Assembly: GCA_000818945.1 (NCBI GenBank)
Contig: KN805465.1
Span: forward strand, 1 to 64,000
Source: Schizochytrium sp. CCTCC M209059
Taxonomy: Eukaryota > Sar > Bigyra > Thraustochytrida > Thraustochytriidae
DNA: 64,000 bases
Direction: 5' to 3'
The position numbers were made by a program, and so were the translations under genes. The notes beneath the pieces are model-generated. The model was not told the origin of the DNA, made no database searches, and worked only from the letters and a program-made list of their open reading frames with translations. Below, piece after piece: positions 8,259 to 18,332 of the stretch; the first letter of the stretch is position 1; each line of letters starts with the position of its first letter.

Positions 8259-9679
8259 CTTGCTCCAACACGGCTCGCGCGCTCTGAGATCTCCTCCGCG
8301 ACCTGCCTGCTGCGACTGCTCAATCAGCTCTACCGCGCCCTTGCTGCCTGCCGCCCTCGCCACCCCTCCCAGCCAGCCCCGCCGCCGCCACCGCTCCTCC
8401 CCGCGCTCCCCGCGTTCCCGCCCGCCGCGCACCCCCCCCCCGCGCTAGGACTCCCTATATCGCCGCGCTACGCCCTCGCCGCCCGCCCCTCGCTTCCGCC
8501 AGCCATTCGGCGCACACGAACCCTACCCTAGTTTTCGCGCACCCCGTCCCCACGCACACTTATCGGGGGGACCGGGTGTGTGCCTGCGCGCACCCCCCTG
8601 GTTCGTTCTGCAGACCATGGCCAGCGCGTGCGCGTGCCTCGAGGCAGGCAGGCGCCTCGTACGAAGTAGGCAAGTGCGGATCTGGCACTGGCGGGGCGCA
8701 CGCAGAGGATTCACGTGCGTCGCCGAGACCGCGCTCGGCTTTGCTCGACGCACCTGCCGCAGTCGCTGCGGCATCGGCAGGCAGTCCTGGCGCCAGACCG
8801 AACCAGATGCCAACGGGTTGGTGAGCCGGGAAGCGGGCGGTCACTCGCCGCACCGCCCGCGCCACAGTCACATCCATGCAGTTCAAAGTCGAACATCCGC
8901 GGCAGGAAGCGCCCTGGCAGCAGCTGCTTCGTCCGCCACCGCGAGTCCCCCGACAAACGCGACGAAGACAGACGGCCATGACCTCACAATGCTGTCTATC
9001 TCCGTATCCTACGACCCCAGAACTCGCAAAAACTCCTCCCTGCCGCCACCGCATCGCGATCTCGCGGTCAGTCCTCCCGCCTCTGCCGGGCCGCGGCCGC
9101 GACAGCGACCACTGCGACGTGCTCCTGAGCGAGCGGGATCGCCCGTCGCCGTCGCGATTTGCTGGAATTCTGGGGCGCCGGGGCGGAAGAGGCGGGTGCG
9201 AAGCCCTCCCGAGAGCGCTGTCTGGGCGCACCTGCGCGAGCGTATCCTGTGCGCGGCGCAGAATCCCGCTGCAGACGGCGCACGCGCGACCTCAGCCGGC
9301 GGGGCGTCTGCTCCTGGGCCTGCGCGCAGGGGTGGAGGGAGGGATAGGCAGGATGCTTGCAAATGCATGAGCATGCACGCCTTCTATTCTTGGGGCATGA
9401 TCCGAGGGGGAAGGACTGGGATCTGCGATGGGTTGCGGGTAAAAGCAGAGCACGTTGCGCTGCGGAGCGAAGCGAAGCGAACCGCAGCCGCCACAGACCG
9501 ATCAGGCTTTGTCGGCGGCCAAGCTTAACTCTCGTTGAACGCAGGCATGACGTCGAATAAAACCAGAAATCATTGAGGCAAATCTCCAAAATCCAAAACC
9601 AGAACCCGAACGCAACGCAAGCAAAGGGTAGTATAATTGAGTTCAATCCAATCCAATCGAATCCAAAAGGCAAGGGAGC
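8259..9679. promoter_or_regulatory. Divergent intergenic region RPS7 / GMC gene 1
   Basis: About 1.4 kb between two divergent starts. The RPS7-proximal 250 bp is C-rich and the GMC-proximal end is AT-richer with a short AATCC array (about 9645-9665). Long frames on both strands here are Arg/Ala/Pro-rich shadows. No RNA gene is recognised. Confidence 0.45.
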
Positions 9680-11557
9680 ATGGCGTCTGCCGAGAGCAAT
9701 GGAGGCGTGCGCCGCATGCAAAAGCTCGCGAGCCACCTGCAGGCAGAGCGCGCGCCCATGCCCAAGGCGACTCTCGAGGCGCAAGAAACTGCGGGACTCC
9801 AATCGGGAGGCGAAATCCCGGGCGAGTTCGATTACATTGTCATTGGCGCGGGCGCAGCCGGCTGCGTCGTTGCCTCCCGGCTCACCGAGGACCCCAATGT
9901 CTCGGTCCTCCTGCTCGAGGCTGGCGGGACCAACCAGGTCTCGCGCGTATCCCAGCCGCTGGCCACCTGCTTCGACTTGCAGAACTCCCCGTACGATTGG
10001 GCCTTTCGCTCGACGCCGCAAAAGAAGCAGGAGGGCCGCGTTGCCCACTGGCCTCGCGGCAAGTGCCTCGGAGGATCGACTTCCATCAACACCATGCTCT
10101 ATGTCCGCGGCGACCCGCGCAATTACGACCAGTGGGAGGAAGAGTACGGCTGCGAGGGATGGAGCTTCAAAGATGTCCTGCCGTGGTTCAAAAAATCGCA
10201 GCGCCAGGTCATGAGCGACAAGATGGACCCCAACCATTACGCCAAGGGCTTTCACGGCACGGACGGCGAGATGGCCATCACTGACAACTTGGACCCCGCC
10301 TGCCAAATGGTCTCGCGCGAGACCGGCGAGCGCTTCATGGCTGGCTGTGACGAGGTCGGCATCCAGGCCCCGCACGACTACAACGGACCGGTGCAGGAGG
10401 GTGCAAGCCTTTCGCAGGTAGCCATCAACAAGGGCAAGCGCGTCGACACAGCGTCCGCCTTCCTCTTTGACAACGGCGCCATCAACCGCCCCAACCTTAC
10501 CGTTGTCACGCACGCGCACGTCCACAAGATCCTCATTCAGGGCGATTTGGCTGTCGGCGTCCTCGTCAAGACCGGCGACTACGACATCGAGACCCTCAGC
10601 TCGGACAAGGTCCCGTCCCAATTCGTTGCCGCGCGCAAGGAGGTCATTGTCAGCGGCGGTGCCGTCAGCACCCCGCACCTCCTCATGCACAGCGGCATCG
10701 GTCCTCGAGAAGAGCTCGAAAAGTTCAACATTCCAGTCATTGCTGATCTTCCCGTGGGCAAGAACCTCTACGACCACCTGCTCTTCTTCCTCGAGTACAG
10801 CTACAAGGAGAACGTCCCGTACTTTGCGGGCCAGCCGCTCCAGGTGATCAAGGCCTACTGGGACTACTATGTGCGCAGCACGGGCCCTTTTATGTCAGGC
10901 GTCACGACTGCGCTTGCCTTCTTCCGCTCGGGACTCCGCCCCGAACGCGACGGCAATGATCTCCAGATTCACTTCATCCCCTACGCCCAGAACGATCTCG
11001 ATCAGTTCACACGCAACTTTGGAATCGACACCACGCGCCCAGAGTACTCGGACGAGAAGCCGCCTGGCGGCTGCCTGTTCTTGCCCTCGCTCATTCGTCC
11101 ATACAGCAAGGGCTACATTGGCCTCAACTCGGCCAACCCTTTTGAGCCGCCCCTCGTCGACCCCAATTACCTCGACGACGAGACCGACGTTGCCATGCTT
11201 GTCAATTGCTACCGCAGGTGCATGAAGATTGCCGAGTCCAAGGCCTTCGAGGGCCACCTCGCTGGCCGCGTCGTCAACCGTCACTCCAAGCACGACCCGA
11301 ACTCTGATGCCTATATTGAGGAGGAGATCCGCAACAAAGCCTGTACCATCTACCACCCGGTCGGCACGGCCAAAATGGGCCGTCTTGACGATCCCACGGT
11401 TGTCTGTGACGCCAAGACGCTCAAGATCAAGGGCTTCCGCAACCTCCGCGTCGCCGATGCCAGCATCATGCCGGACGTCATCTCGGGCAACACCTCCGCG
11501 CCCAGCGTCATGATTGGCGAGCGCGCCGCGGCCATGATTCAGGCCGATATGGTCTAA
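9680..11557 (+). CDS. GMC oxidoreductase 1 (choline-dehydrogenase-like) with PTS2-like N-terminus
   Basis: 625 residues, FAD-dependent alcohol oxidation. The FAD motif GAGAAG is at 57-62 (other copies have GAGSAG), then LLLEAGG, the second GMC signature GKCLGGSTSINTMLYVRGDP, a third block around SGIGPREELEK, and the catalytic His559 (YHPVGT) and Asn604 (SGNTSAP). The 45-residue His-Asn spacing is close to that of choline oxidase. Residues 12-20 read RMQKLASHL, a PTS2 pattern with Met at position 2. No C-terminal PTS1 (ends ADMV). Clade A with copies 2 and 3. The substrate is unknown: choline, other short alcohols or fatty alcohols are all possible for this family. Confidence 0.95.
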   Translation: MASAESNGGVRRMQKLASHLQAERAPMPKATLEAQETAGLQSGGEIPGEFDYIVIGAGAAGCVVASRLTEDPNVSVLLLEAGGTNQVSRVSQPLATCFDLQNSPYDWAFRSTPQKKQEGRVAHWPRGKCLGGSTSINTMLYVRGDPRNYDQWEEEYGCEGWSFKDVLPWFKKSQRQVMSDKMDPNHYAKGFHGTDGEMAITDNLDPACQMVSRETGERFMAGCDEVGIQAPHDYNGPVQEGASLSQVAINKGKRVDTASAFLFDNGAINRPNLTVVTHAHVHKILIQGDLAVGVLVKTGDYDIETLSSDKVPSQFVAARKEVIVSGGAVSTPHLLMHSGIGPREELEKFNIPVIADLPVGKNLYDHLLFFLEYSYKENVPYFAGQPLQVIKAYWDYYVRSTGPFMSGVTTALAFFRSGLRPERDGNDLQIHFIPYAQNDLDQFTRNFGIDTTRPEYSDEKPPGGCLFLPSLIRPYSKGYIGLNSANPFEPPLVDPNYLDDETDVAMLVNCYRRCMKIAESKAFEGHLAGRVVNRHSKHDPNSDAYIEEEIRNKACTIYHPVGTAKMGRLDDPTVVCDAKTLKIKGFRNLRVADASIMPDVISGNTSAPSVMIGERAAAMIQADMV

Positions 11558-12619
11558 ATCTTCACTGCAAAGCTTTCTTATATTTATATTCTCAAATGCT
11601 AGTATCATGCATTCTTGTTCTGGCCGTCTTGATGATGGACAAATTCCAATCGCCAACGCGTTTGCTGTTGGGCCCTATTCTTGTTCTTCGTTGTTCTTCC
11701 TTGTCACTGGCGATGTCGTTGTTCTTCTTTCATGGTTGATGAGTTCATTGTTGAAAAGTTCACTGTTGTTGAGTTCAAGTTAGTTGATCTCATTGATGAC
11801 GTCATTCTTGTTTCGTAGTTCTTTCCTGGTTGTCAGCTCACCACCCGTTTTGCCTTCATCACGTCCGCTATCCTGGCCAGCTAACGCTATCGCGAACAGT
11901 ATCATTGCTCTCCACTCGACGCTGGCCACCACGATGCAGTCTCTGCCCTCAAGCATCACCAAGAGGGTGAAGTGAAGAAGAAGCCCAGTCGCCTGCAAGT
12001 CACAGAGGCCTGCTCTCTTCGAAAAACGGATCGTTGGGGGGGGTGGGATGGCCGAGTTCGCGCTGCGAGCCTGCGTGTGGTGCAACGCGCGCGCGTGTCG
12101 GACTTCGGTTTGCGTGCGGCGCGCGGCGCTGCATGTCGCCACGATTTCAGCCTGCTTCTTGGCGTGCAAAGAGCCGCAGGCGCCCGTGCGACGGGGCGGG
12201 TCGGGTGCGAGTGAGCGCGCAGGCGGGGGCAGCCTCACTCAGCTCGGCTCGCAGTGCCTGCCTTTCGCCACTTTTGGCAGTATCTTTCCCGCGGTGGGGA
12301 CGCTCAGACGATGCGTCCCGACGGACTTAGGCATATCCTGGACTGTCGGGAGTCCCAGGCGCGACCCGCCGCCAACCCTCGGGTTCGTCTCGAGGGCGCG
12401 CGGGGCGCAAAGAGCTCCTGCTGCACCCTTGCGGCTAGCTGCACTGTGCTGCACAGTACTGCTGCTGGTGCTGGTGCTCGAGATGTGCGAGGGTCGCCAA
12501 ATCCGAATCATCGCCAGCCCTTGGGGAGAGAAGAGACTTCGCGAGACACAGAACAAGATCAGGCAAGCAAGGCCAAGCAAACCAAGCCAAGACACAAGGC
12601 CGAGACAAGCCGAAAGAAG
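11558..12619. other. Intergenic region between GMC genes 1 and 2
   Basis: About 1.06 kb. The first half is AT-richer with GTTCATTGTTGAA-like near-repeats (about 11730-11790). The second half is GC-rich. Frames here are shadows. No gene seen. Confidence 0.45.
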
Positions 12620-14491
12620 ATGGAGGGCGCTCGCCGTGTGCAAAAGCTCGCGAGCCACCTCGATGCGCCGGGCGCCGCCAATGCCGATGCCAAGGTTCAC
12701 GCGCAAGAAACTGCGGCAAAGGGGCTCCAGGAGGGCGGCACCATCTCGGGCAATTACGATTATGTGGTGATTGGCGCGGGCTCCGCAGGCTGTGTGGTGG
12801 CCTCGCGGCTGAGCGAAGACCCGAACGTGTCGGTGCTCCTGCTCGAGGCCGGCCCGACGAACCAGGTCTACAGGGTGTTCCAGCCGCTCGTGACGTGCGC
12901 TGACCTGCAAAATTCGGAGTATGACTGGGCTTACCGCTCCGAGCCGCAGCGCGAGCAAGCCGGCCGTGTCTCGCACTGGCCTCGCGGCAAGTGCCTCGGC
13001 GGATCGTCGTCGATTAACACCATGCTTTATGTTCGCGGTGACCCGCGCAACTATGACCAATGGGAACAGGAACTCGGCTGCGAGGGGTGGGGCTACAAGG
13101 ACGTGCTTCCTTACTTTCTCAAGTCAGAGAATCTCGTCATCAGTGACAAGATGGACCCCAACTTTCACCCTGCCGAGTACCACGGTCGCAATGGCCCTCT
13201 CACGGTGTCTGACATCAATGACCCCATTTATGCCAGTGTTGCGCGCGATACCTCGGAGCGATTCGTGGCCGCCTGCAACGAGTGCGGCGTCCGCGGACCA
13301 CACGACTACAACGGGCCCGAGCAAGAGGGCGCAAGCTTGTCGCAAAACTCGACCTACAATGGCAAGCGCGTCGACACGGCTTCTGCATTCATCTTTGACA
13401 ATGGCGCCATCAATCGCCCCAACCTCACCGTGGTCACCTATGCTCACGTGGAAAAGATTGTCATTCAAGGGGACACTGCCGTCGGCGTCCTGGTCAAGAC
13501 GGGCAACCACGATGCCGAGACACTCAATTCGGACAAGGTCCCCTCGCAGTACGTAGGTATTCGCAAGGAGGTCGTCGTTTGCGGTGGCGCCGTCAACACA
13601 CCCCAGGTCCTTATGCTCAGCGGTATTGGACCTCGCGCTGAGCTGGAAAAGGTCAACATTCCCGTCATTGCCGATCTCCCCGTCGGAGAGAACCTTGAAG
13701 ACCACTTGCTCTTCTTCCTCGAGTACGCCTACAAGGACCATGTTTCCGCATTTTCCGGCCAGCCCCTGCAGGTCATCAAGGCCTTTTGGGACTACTACGT
13801 CAATAGCACGGGCCCCTTTATGTTCGGGCCGGCGACGGCCTTGGCATTTTTTCGCTCGGGCATTCGCCCCGAGGTAGACGGCAACGACTTACAAATTCAC
13901 TTTATCCCGTATGCCGGCAATGACTTGAAGCAGATTGAACGCAACTTGGGCTTCGACACTGCACAGACGTACTACCAAGACCTTCTAAAGCCGAACGTCA
14001 CGAACCGGGCCATCTTCTTGCCGTCCCTTATTCGGCCGTACAGCAAGGGCCGCATCGGCCTGAAGTCTAGCAACCCCTTTGACGCGCCGCTCATCGACCC
14101 CAAGTACCTCGATGACGAGAGGGACGTCCGCATGCTCATGTCTTGCTACCGCAAGTGCCTGGACCTTGCCGAGAAGACCAATGCTTTCTCGGGCCACTTT
14201 GCCGAGCGCATCATTGACAGAGACATTAAGTACGACCCGAACTCGGACGAGTACATTGAAGCCGAGGTCCGCAAGCGTGCGTCTACGATCTACCACCCCG
14301 TCGGCACGACCAAGATGGGTCGTCTCGACGACCCCACGGTCGTCTGCGACGCCAAGACCCTCAAGGTCAAGGGTTTCCGCAACATTCGCGTCGGCGACTG
14401 CTCCATTATGCCTTATGTCATCTCGGGCAACACTAACGCCCCTGCGATCATGATTGGCGAGCGCGTGGCCGACATGATCCAGTCCTCTTGA
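12620..14491 (+). CDS. GMC oxidoreductase 2 (choline-dehydrogenase-like) with PTS2
   Basis: 623 residues from the ATG at 12620. The frame is open further upstream to 12254, but only from this ATG does the protein align with its paralogues (MEGARRVQKLASHL). Residues 6-14 (RVQKLASHL) fit the PTS2 consensus fully. FAD motif GAGSAG, GMC signature GKCLGGSSSINTMLYVRGDP, catalytic His559 and Asn604. Clade A: shares with copies 1 and 3 the HDYNGPxQEGASLSQ and SLIRPYSKGxIGL type blocks. C-terminus MIQSS, no PTS1. Tandem, head to tail with copies 1 and 3. Confidence 0.95.
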   Translation: MEGARRVQKLASHLDAPGAANADAKVHAQETAAKGLQEGGTISGNYDYVVIGAGSAGCVVASRLSEDPNVSVLLLEAGPTNQVYRVFQPLVTCADLQNSEYDWAYRSEPQREQAGRVSHWPRGKCLGGSSSINTMLYVRGDPRNYDQWEQELGCEGWGYKDVLPYFLKSENLVISDKMDPNFHPAEYHGRNGPLTVSDINDPIYASVARDTSERFVAACNECGVRGPHDYNGPEQEGASLSQNSTYNGKRVDTASAFIFDNGAINRPNLTVVTYAHVEKIVIQGDTAVGVLVKTGNHDAETLNSDKVPSQYVGIRKEVVVCGGAVNTPQVLMLSGIGPRAELEKVNIPVIADLPVGENLEDHLLFFLEYAYKDHVSAFSGQPLQVIKAFWDYYVNSTGPFMFGPATALAFFRSGIRPEVDGNDLQIHFIPYAGNDLKQIERNLGFDTAQTYYQDLLKPNVTNRAIFLPSLIRPYSKGRIGLKSSNPFDAPLIDPKYLDDERDVRMLMSCYRKCLDLAEKTNAFSGHFAERIIDRDIKYDPNSDEYIEAEVRKRASTIYHPVGTTKMGRLDDPTVVCDAKTLKVKGFRNIRVGDCSIMPYVISGNTNAPAIMIGERVADMIQSS

Positions 14492-15290
14492 GCAGCAAGC
14501 AGCGCAAGCGCGCTCGCGCGCGCACGACGACCACGATGCGATCTTGGGCTCTTTACATTTACATTCTTTTTATAACGTTTTCATGACTACGAACTTTCAC
14601 AGTATCATCGCTTTGGCAGCCTGATTGCCCTACCATCAACCTTGTATACGTATGTGCATGCTCGTTGTCCGCGTCGCTACAGACAGTACTTACTTCGCTT
14701 GTTATCATCGTCACAGTCGCCGCGAATGTACGCTTTTTTCCTCCCCTCCAAACGCTCCGCCATCGTCGTCACCGTCTCCATCACTAGTCAGCATCCGTGC
14801 CGCTGCCAGTCGCATCCCGCCGGCGCTCCGGATCGATCCTCGTCTTTTCCACTGCCAATCTCGCTCCCACTCAGCTCAGCCTAGGCTGGTCCGTCACTGC
14901 CCACGACGGACCTGTAGAATTGCGGCAGATCTGTCGTTCGCGGTCTTCCGCGGCCCGCGAGTCACCTTGCCTTCAAGTTGCCTTGCCTTGCCTTGCCTTC
15001 GATCTTTCGCTCCTCGCTCCGGATCAAGCGATCGATTGATCGATCGATCCGCCGATCTCTTTCGTACGAAGATGGCTGAGAGTGGTTGATCCGAGCCGCG
15101 GCCGCGCTGGGCTCGGCAGGTCGGCGCGGCAAGACCGTGCGCGGTCCAGGATCCGGCCGAGCCGTGACGTGTCGCAGGCTCGGCACGGGCAAGATCATCG
15201 TCAGACTGCGGAGCGGGGAACGGTATCCGGACCGGGGGCGGGTCGGACGAGGCGGGACTGCAGGAGCTCGCGCGAGCCTCGCTTTCGTTG

Positions 15291-15329
<39 letters not shown>

Positions 15330-15402
15330 GGCTCGCAAGCAAACACAGAACTGAGAGCGCGGCAGCAAGTCACACCAGCGACGGTCACAGGCGAAGGAAA
15401 GG
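14492..15402. other. Intergenic region between GMC genes 2 and 3
   Basis: About 0.9 kb with a CTTGC run (14970-15000), a GATC-rich stretch (15020-15060) and a GCT triplet run (15291-15330) about 75 bp before the GMC gene 3 start. No gene seen. Confidence 0.45.
15291..15330. repeat. GCT/CTG triplet microsatellite
   Basis: About 13 uninterrupted triplets in the putative 5' leader of GMC gene 3. Confidence 0.9.
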
Positions 15403-17259
15403 ATGGCGGCGCGCGTGGAGAAGCTCGTGGGTCACCTGCAGGCGCCGGCTGCCGAGGAGGGCGCCAAGGCCACGGTCGAGGCGCAGGAGACCTCGGGCCT
15501 GCAGGACGGCGGGAATATCGCGGGAAGCTATGATTATGTGGTGATTGGCGCCGGGTCCGCGGGCTGCGTGGTGGCGTCGCGGCTGAGCGAAGACCCGAAT
15601 GTGTCGGTGCTCCTTCTCGAGGCCGGCGGGAACAATCAGTCCGTGATGGCCGTGCAGCATCCGCTCCTCAAATACGACGAGCTGCAGAACTCGCCGTATG
15701 ACTGGGCGCACCGCTCGACCCCGCAGACAAAGCAAGATGACCGCGTCTCGCATTGGCCGCGAGGCAAGTGCCTCGGCGGATCCTCGTCCATCAACGCCAT
15801 GCTCTACGTTCGCGGCGACCCGCGCAATTACGACCAGTGGGAGGAGGAGTACGGCTGCGAGGGCTGGAGCTACAAGGACGTGCTGCCGTACTTTCTCAAG
15901 TCCGAGAACCTCATCACCAGTGACAAGATGGATCCCTCTTTTCACGCCAGCGGCCACCACAGCACCACGGGCCCTCTCCGGGTCACGGACCTTAACGATC
16001 CGGCGTACGAGATGGTCTCGCGCGAGACAGGTGAACGCTTCGTTGCCGCCTGCAGCGAGTGCGGCATCAAGGGCCCTCACGACTACAACGGACCCGTCCA
16101 GGAAGGCGCCAGCCTCTCGCAGGTGACGATTCACGATGGTAAGCGCACGGACACTGCCACTTGCTTCCTCTTCGACAATGACGTCATCAAGCGCCCCAAT
16201 CTCACCGTCGTCACGCACGCGCACGTGGAGAAGATTGTCATTCAGGGCGACACTGCCGTCGGCGTTCTCGTCAAGACCGGTGATGTTGATGCCGAAACGC
16301 TCAAGTCCGACAAGATCCCCTCGCAATTCATCCCGACCCGCAAGGAGGTCATCGTGAGCGCTGGCGCGACCAACACGCCGCAGGTGCTCATGCTCAGCGG
16401 CATTGGACCTCGCGCTGAGCTGGAGAAGTTTAACATTCCCGTCGCTGCTGATCTTCCTGTCGGCAAGAACCTCGTCGACCATCTCTTTGCTTTTCTCGAG
16501 TACGAATACGCCCCAGGCGTTGCGTCATTCTCGGGCAAGCCGCTTCAGATCATCAAGGCTTTTTGGGACTACTATGTTAACAGCACGGGCCCCTTTATGT
16601 CGGGAGGCGTGACTGCCATGGCCTTTTTGCGATCCGGCCTCCGCCCCGAAAAGGACGGCAACGACTTGCAGATCCACCTCGTCCCTTACCCGGGCAACGA
16701 CCTTGATCGCATGAAGGCCAACTTCGGCCTCGACACCACGACCAGGGAGACCCAAGAAAAGGGTCTTGAGCGCTGCAACTTTATGGTAACGCTTGACCGT
16801 CCGCACAGCCGCGGCAATGTTGGGCTCAACTCGGCGAGTCCCTTTGACCCGCCTCTTATTGACCCGAACTACCTCAGCGAGGAGATTGACGTCGATGCCC
16901 TGGTCTATTGCTACCGCAAGGCGATGGAGATTGCGGAGAAGACCAAAGCGCTTGGGGCCCACTTTGCCAAGCGGGTCATTAACCCTGACTCGACGTTCGC
17001 GCCGGACTCGGATGCGTACATCCGGGAGGAGCTTCGCAAAAAGACGTGCACCGTGTACCACCCGGTCGGCACGGCCAAGATGGGCTCCCTCGACGATCCC
17101 ACCGTGGTCTGCGACGCCAAGACGCTCAAGGTCAAGGGTTTCCGCAACATTCGCGTTGCCGACTGCTCGGTCATGCCCGACATCGTCTCCGGCAACACCA
17201 ACGCTCCTGCCATCATGATCGGCGAGCGCGCGGCCGACATGATCCGCGCCGGGCCCTAG
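15403..17259 (+). CDS. GMC oxidoreductase 3 (choline-dehydrogenase-like) with PTS2-like N-terminus
   Basis: 618 residues. Residues 4-12 read RVEKLVGHL, a PTS2 pattern with Val instead of Ala/Ser/Gly/Leu at position 6. FAD motif GAGSAG at about 50-55, signature GKCLGGSSSINAMLYVRGDP, catalytic His553 and Asn598, the same 45-residue spacing as its neighbours. Clade A. The substrate-side region differs most from copies 1 and 2: its RPHSRGNVGLNSASPFDP block replaces RPYSKG, and the preceding CNFMVTLD replaces FLPSLI, so specificity may have shifted. C-terminus IRAGP, no PTS1. The 3' side runs into the assembly gap at 17461. Confidence 0.95.
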   Translation: MAARVEKLVGHLQAPAAEEGAKATVEAQETSGLQDGGNIAGSYDYVVIGAGSAGCVVASRLSEDPNVSVLLLEAGGNNQSVMAVQHPLLKYDELQNSPYDWAHRSTPQTKQDDRVSHWPRGKCLGGSSSINAMLYVRGDPRNYDQWEEEYGCEGWSYKDVLPYFLKSENLITSDKMDPSFHASGHHSTTGPLRVTDLNDPAYEMVSRETGERFVAACSECGIKGPHDYNGPVQEGASLSQVTIHDGKRTDTATCFLFDNDVIKRPNLTVVTHAHVEKIVIQGDTAVGVLVKTGDVDAETLKSDKIPSQFIPTRKEVIVSAGATNTPQVLMLSGIGPRAELEKFNIPVAADLPVGKNLVDHLFAFLEYEYAPGVASFSGKPLQIIKAFWDYYVNSTGPFMSGGVTAMAFLRSGLRPEKDGNDLQIHLVPYPGNDLDRMKANFGLDTTTRETQEKGLERCNFMVTLDRPHSRGNVGLNSASPFDPPLIDPNYLSEEIDVDALVYCYRKAMEIAEKTKALGAHFAKRVINPDSTFAPDSDAYIREELRKKTCTVYHPVGTAKMGSLDDPTVVCDAKTLKVKGFRNIRVADCSVMPDIVSGNTNAPAIMIGERAADMIRAGP

Positions 17260-17460
17260 ACGACTTCCCGCAACGCATCAGCGTGAAAGCTACTACACTC
17301 CTCCTACTACTACTTCTACGTACACCTAAAACGAAAATCTATCTAATATCTCTCTCTACGCGCCTGCTCGCTCTTGCTCGGCACACACCCTGTCCCCGGC
17401 CCCTTTGGATACCGCGCACACCGGGGTGCGCGCGTGTCGTCTTCCGCACCGGCGGGCCGG

Positions 17461-18000
17461 NNNNNNNNNNNNNNNNNNNNNNNNNNNNNNNNNNNNNNNN
17501 NNNNNNNNNNNNNNNNNNNNNNNNNNNNNNNNNNNNNNNNNNNNNNNNNNNNNNNNNNNNNNNNNNNNNNNNNNNNNNNNNNNNNNNNNNNNNNNNNNNN
17601 NNNNNNNNNNNNNNNNNNNNNNNNNNNNNNNNNNNNNNNNNNNNNNNNNNNNNNNNNNNNNNNNNNNNNNNNNNNNNNNNNNNNNNNNNNNNNNNNNNNN
17701 NNNNNNNNNNNNNNNNNNNNNNNNNNNNNNNNNNNNNNNNNNNNNNNNNNNNNNNNNNNNNNNNNNNNNNNNNNNNNNNNNNNNNNNNNNNNNNNNNNNN
17801 NNNNNNNNNNNNNNNNNNNNNNNNNNNNNNNNNNNNNNNNNNNNNNNNNNNNNNNNNNNNNNNNNNNNNNNNNNNNNNNNNNNNNNNNNNNNNNNNNNNN
17901 NNNNNNNNNNNNNNNNNNNNNNNNNNNNNNNNNNNNNNNNNNNNNNNNNNNNNNNNNNNNNNNNNNNNNNNNNNNNNNNNNNNNNNNNNNNNNNNNNNNN
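17461..18000. other. Assembly gap (540 N)
   Basis: Run of N. The right edge is a TTTC microsatellite, which is probably why the assembly broke here. Confidence 0.99.
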
Positions 18001-18120
<120 letters not shown>

Positions 18121-18332
18121 TGCGGAGTCTCTTCGGGTGCAGTACGTACCCGTTTGTAAAGGGGCGTCGGACTCGAGTCGAACTCAGCGGGGCAAGGCAG
18201 CAAGGCGAGGCGAGGCGAGGCGAGGCGACGCGAAGCGAAGCAAAGCAAAGCAAATCGCCAACGGCCGCAGCGCAGCGCAGGAGCGAGCGAGCGAGCGAGC
18301 GAGCGCGAGACGCAGGCGGAGAGAGCGGCAGG

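Noticed and set aside
9680..11557. GMC enzymes as fatty acid photodecarboxylases
   Set aside because: The algal photoenzyme is a GMC relative, but these proteins have the His/Asn pair and choline-dehydrogenase-type blocks and a PTS2-like start. Nothing points to the photoenzyme.
11797..11804. TGACGTCA palindrome as a bZIP site controlling the GMC genes
   Set aside because: An 8-mer is expected about once in a window this size, and two further copies lie inside GMC coding sequence. No support for function.
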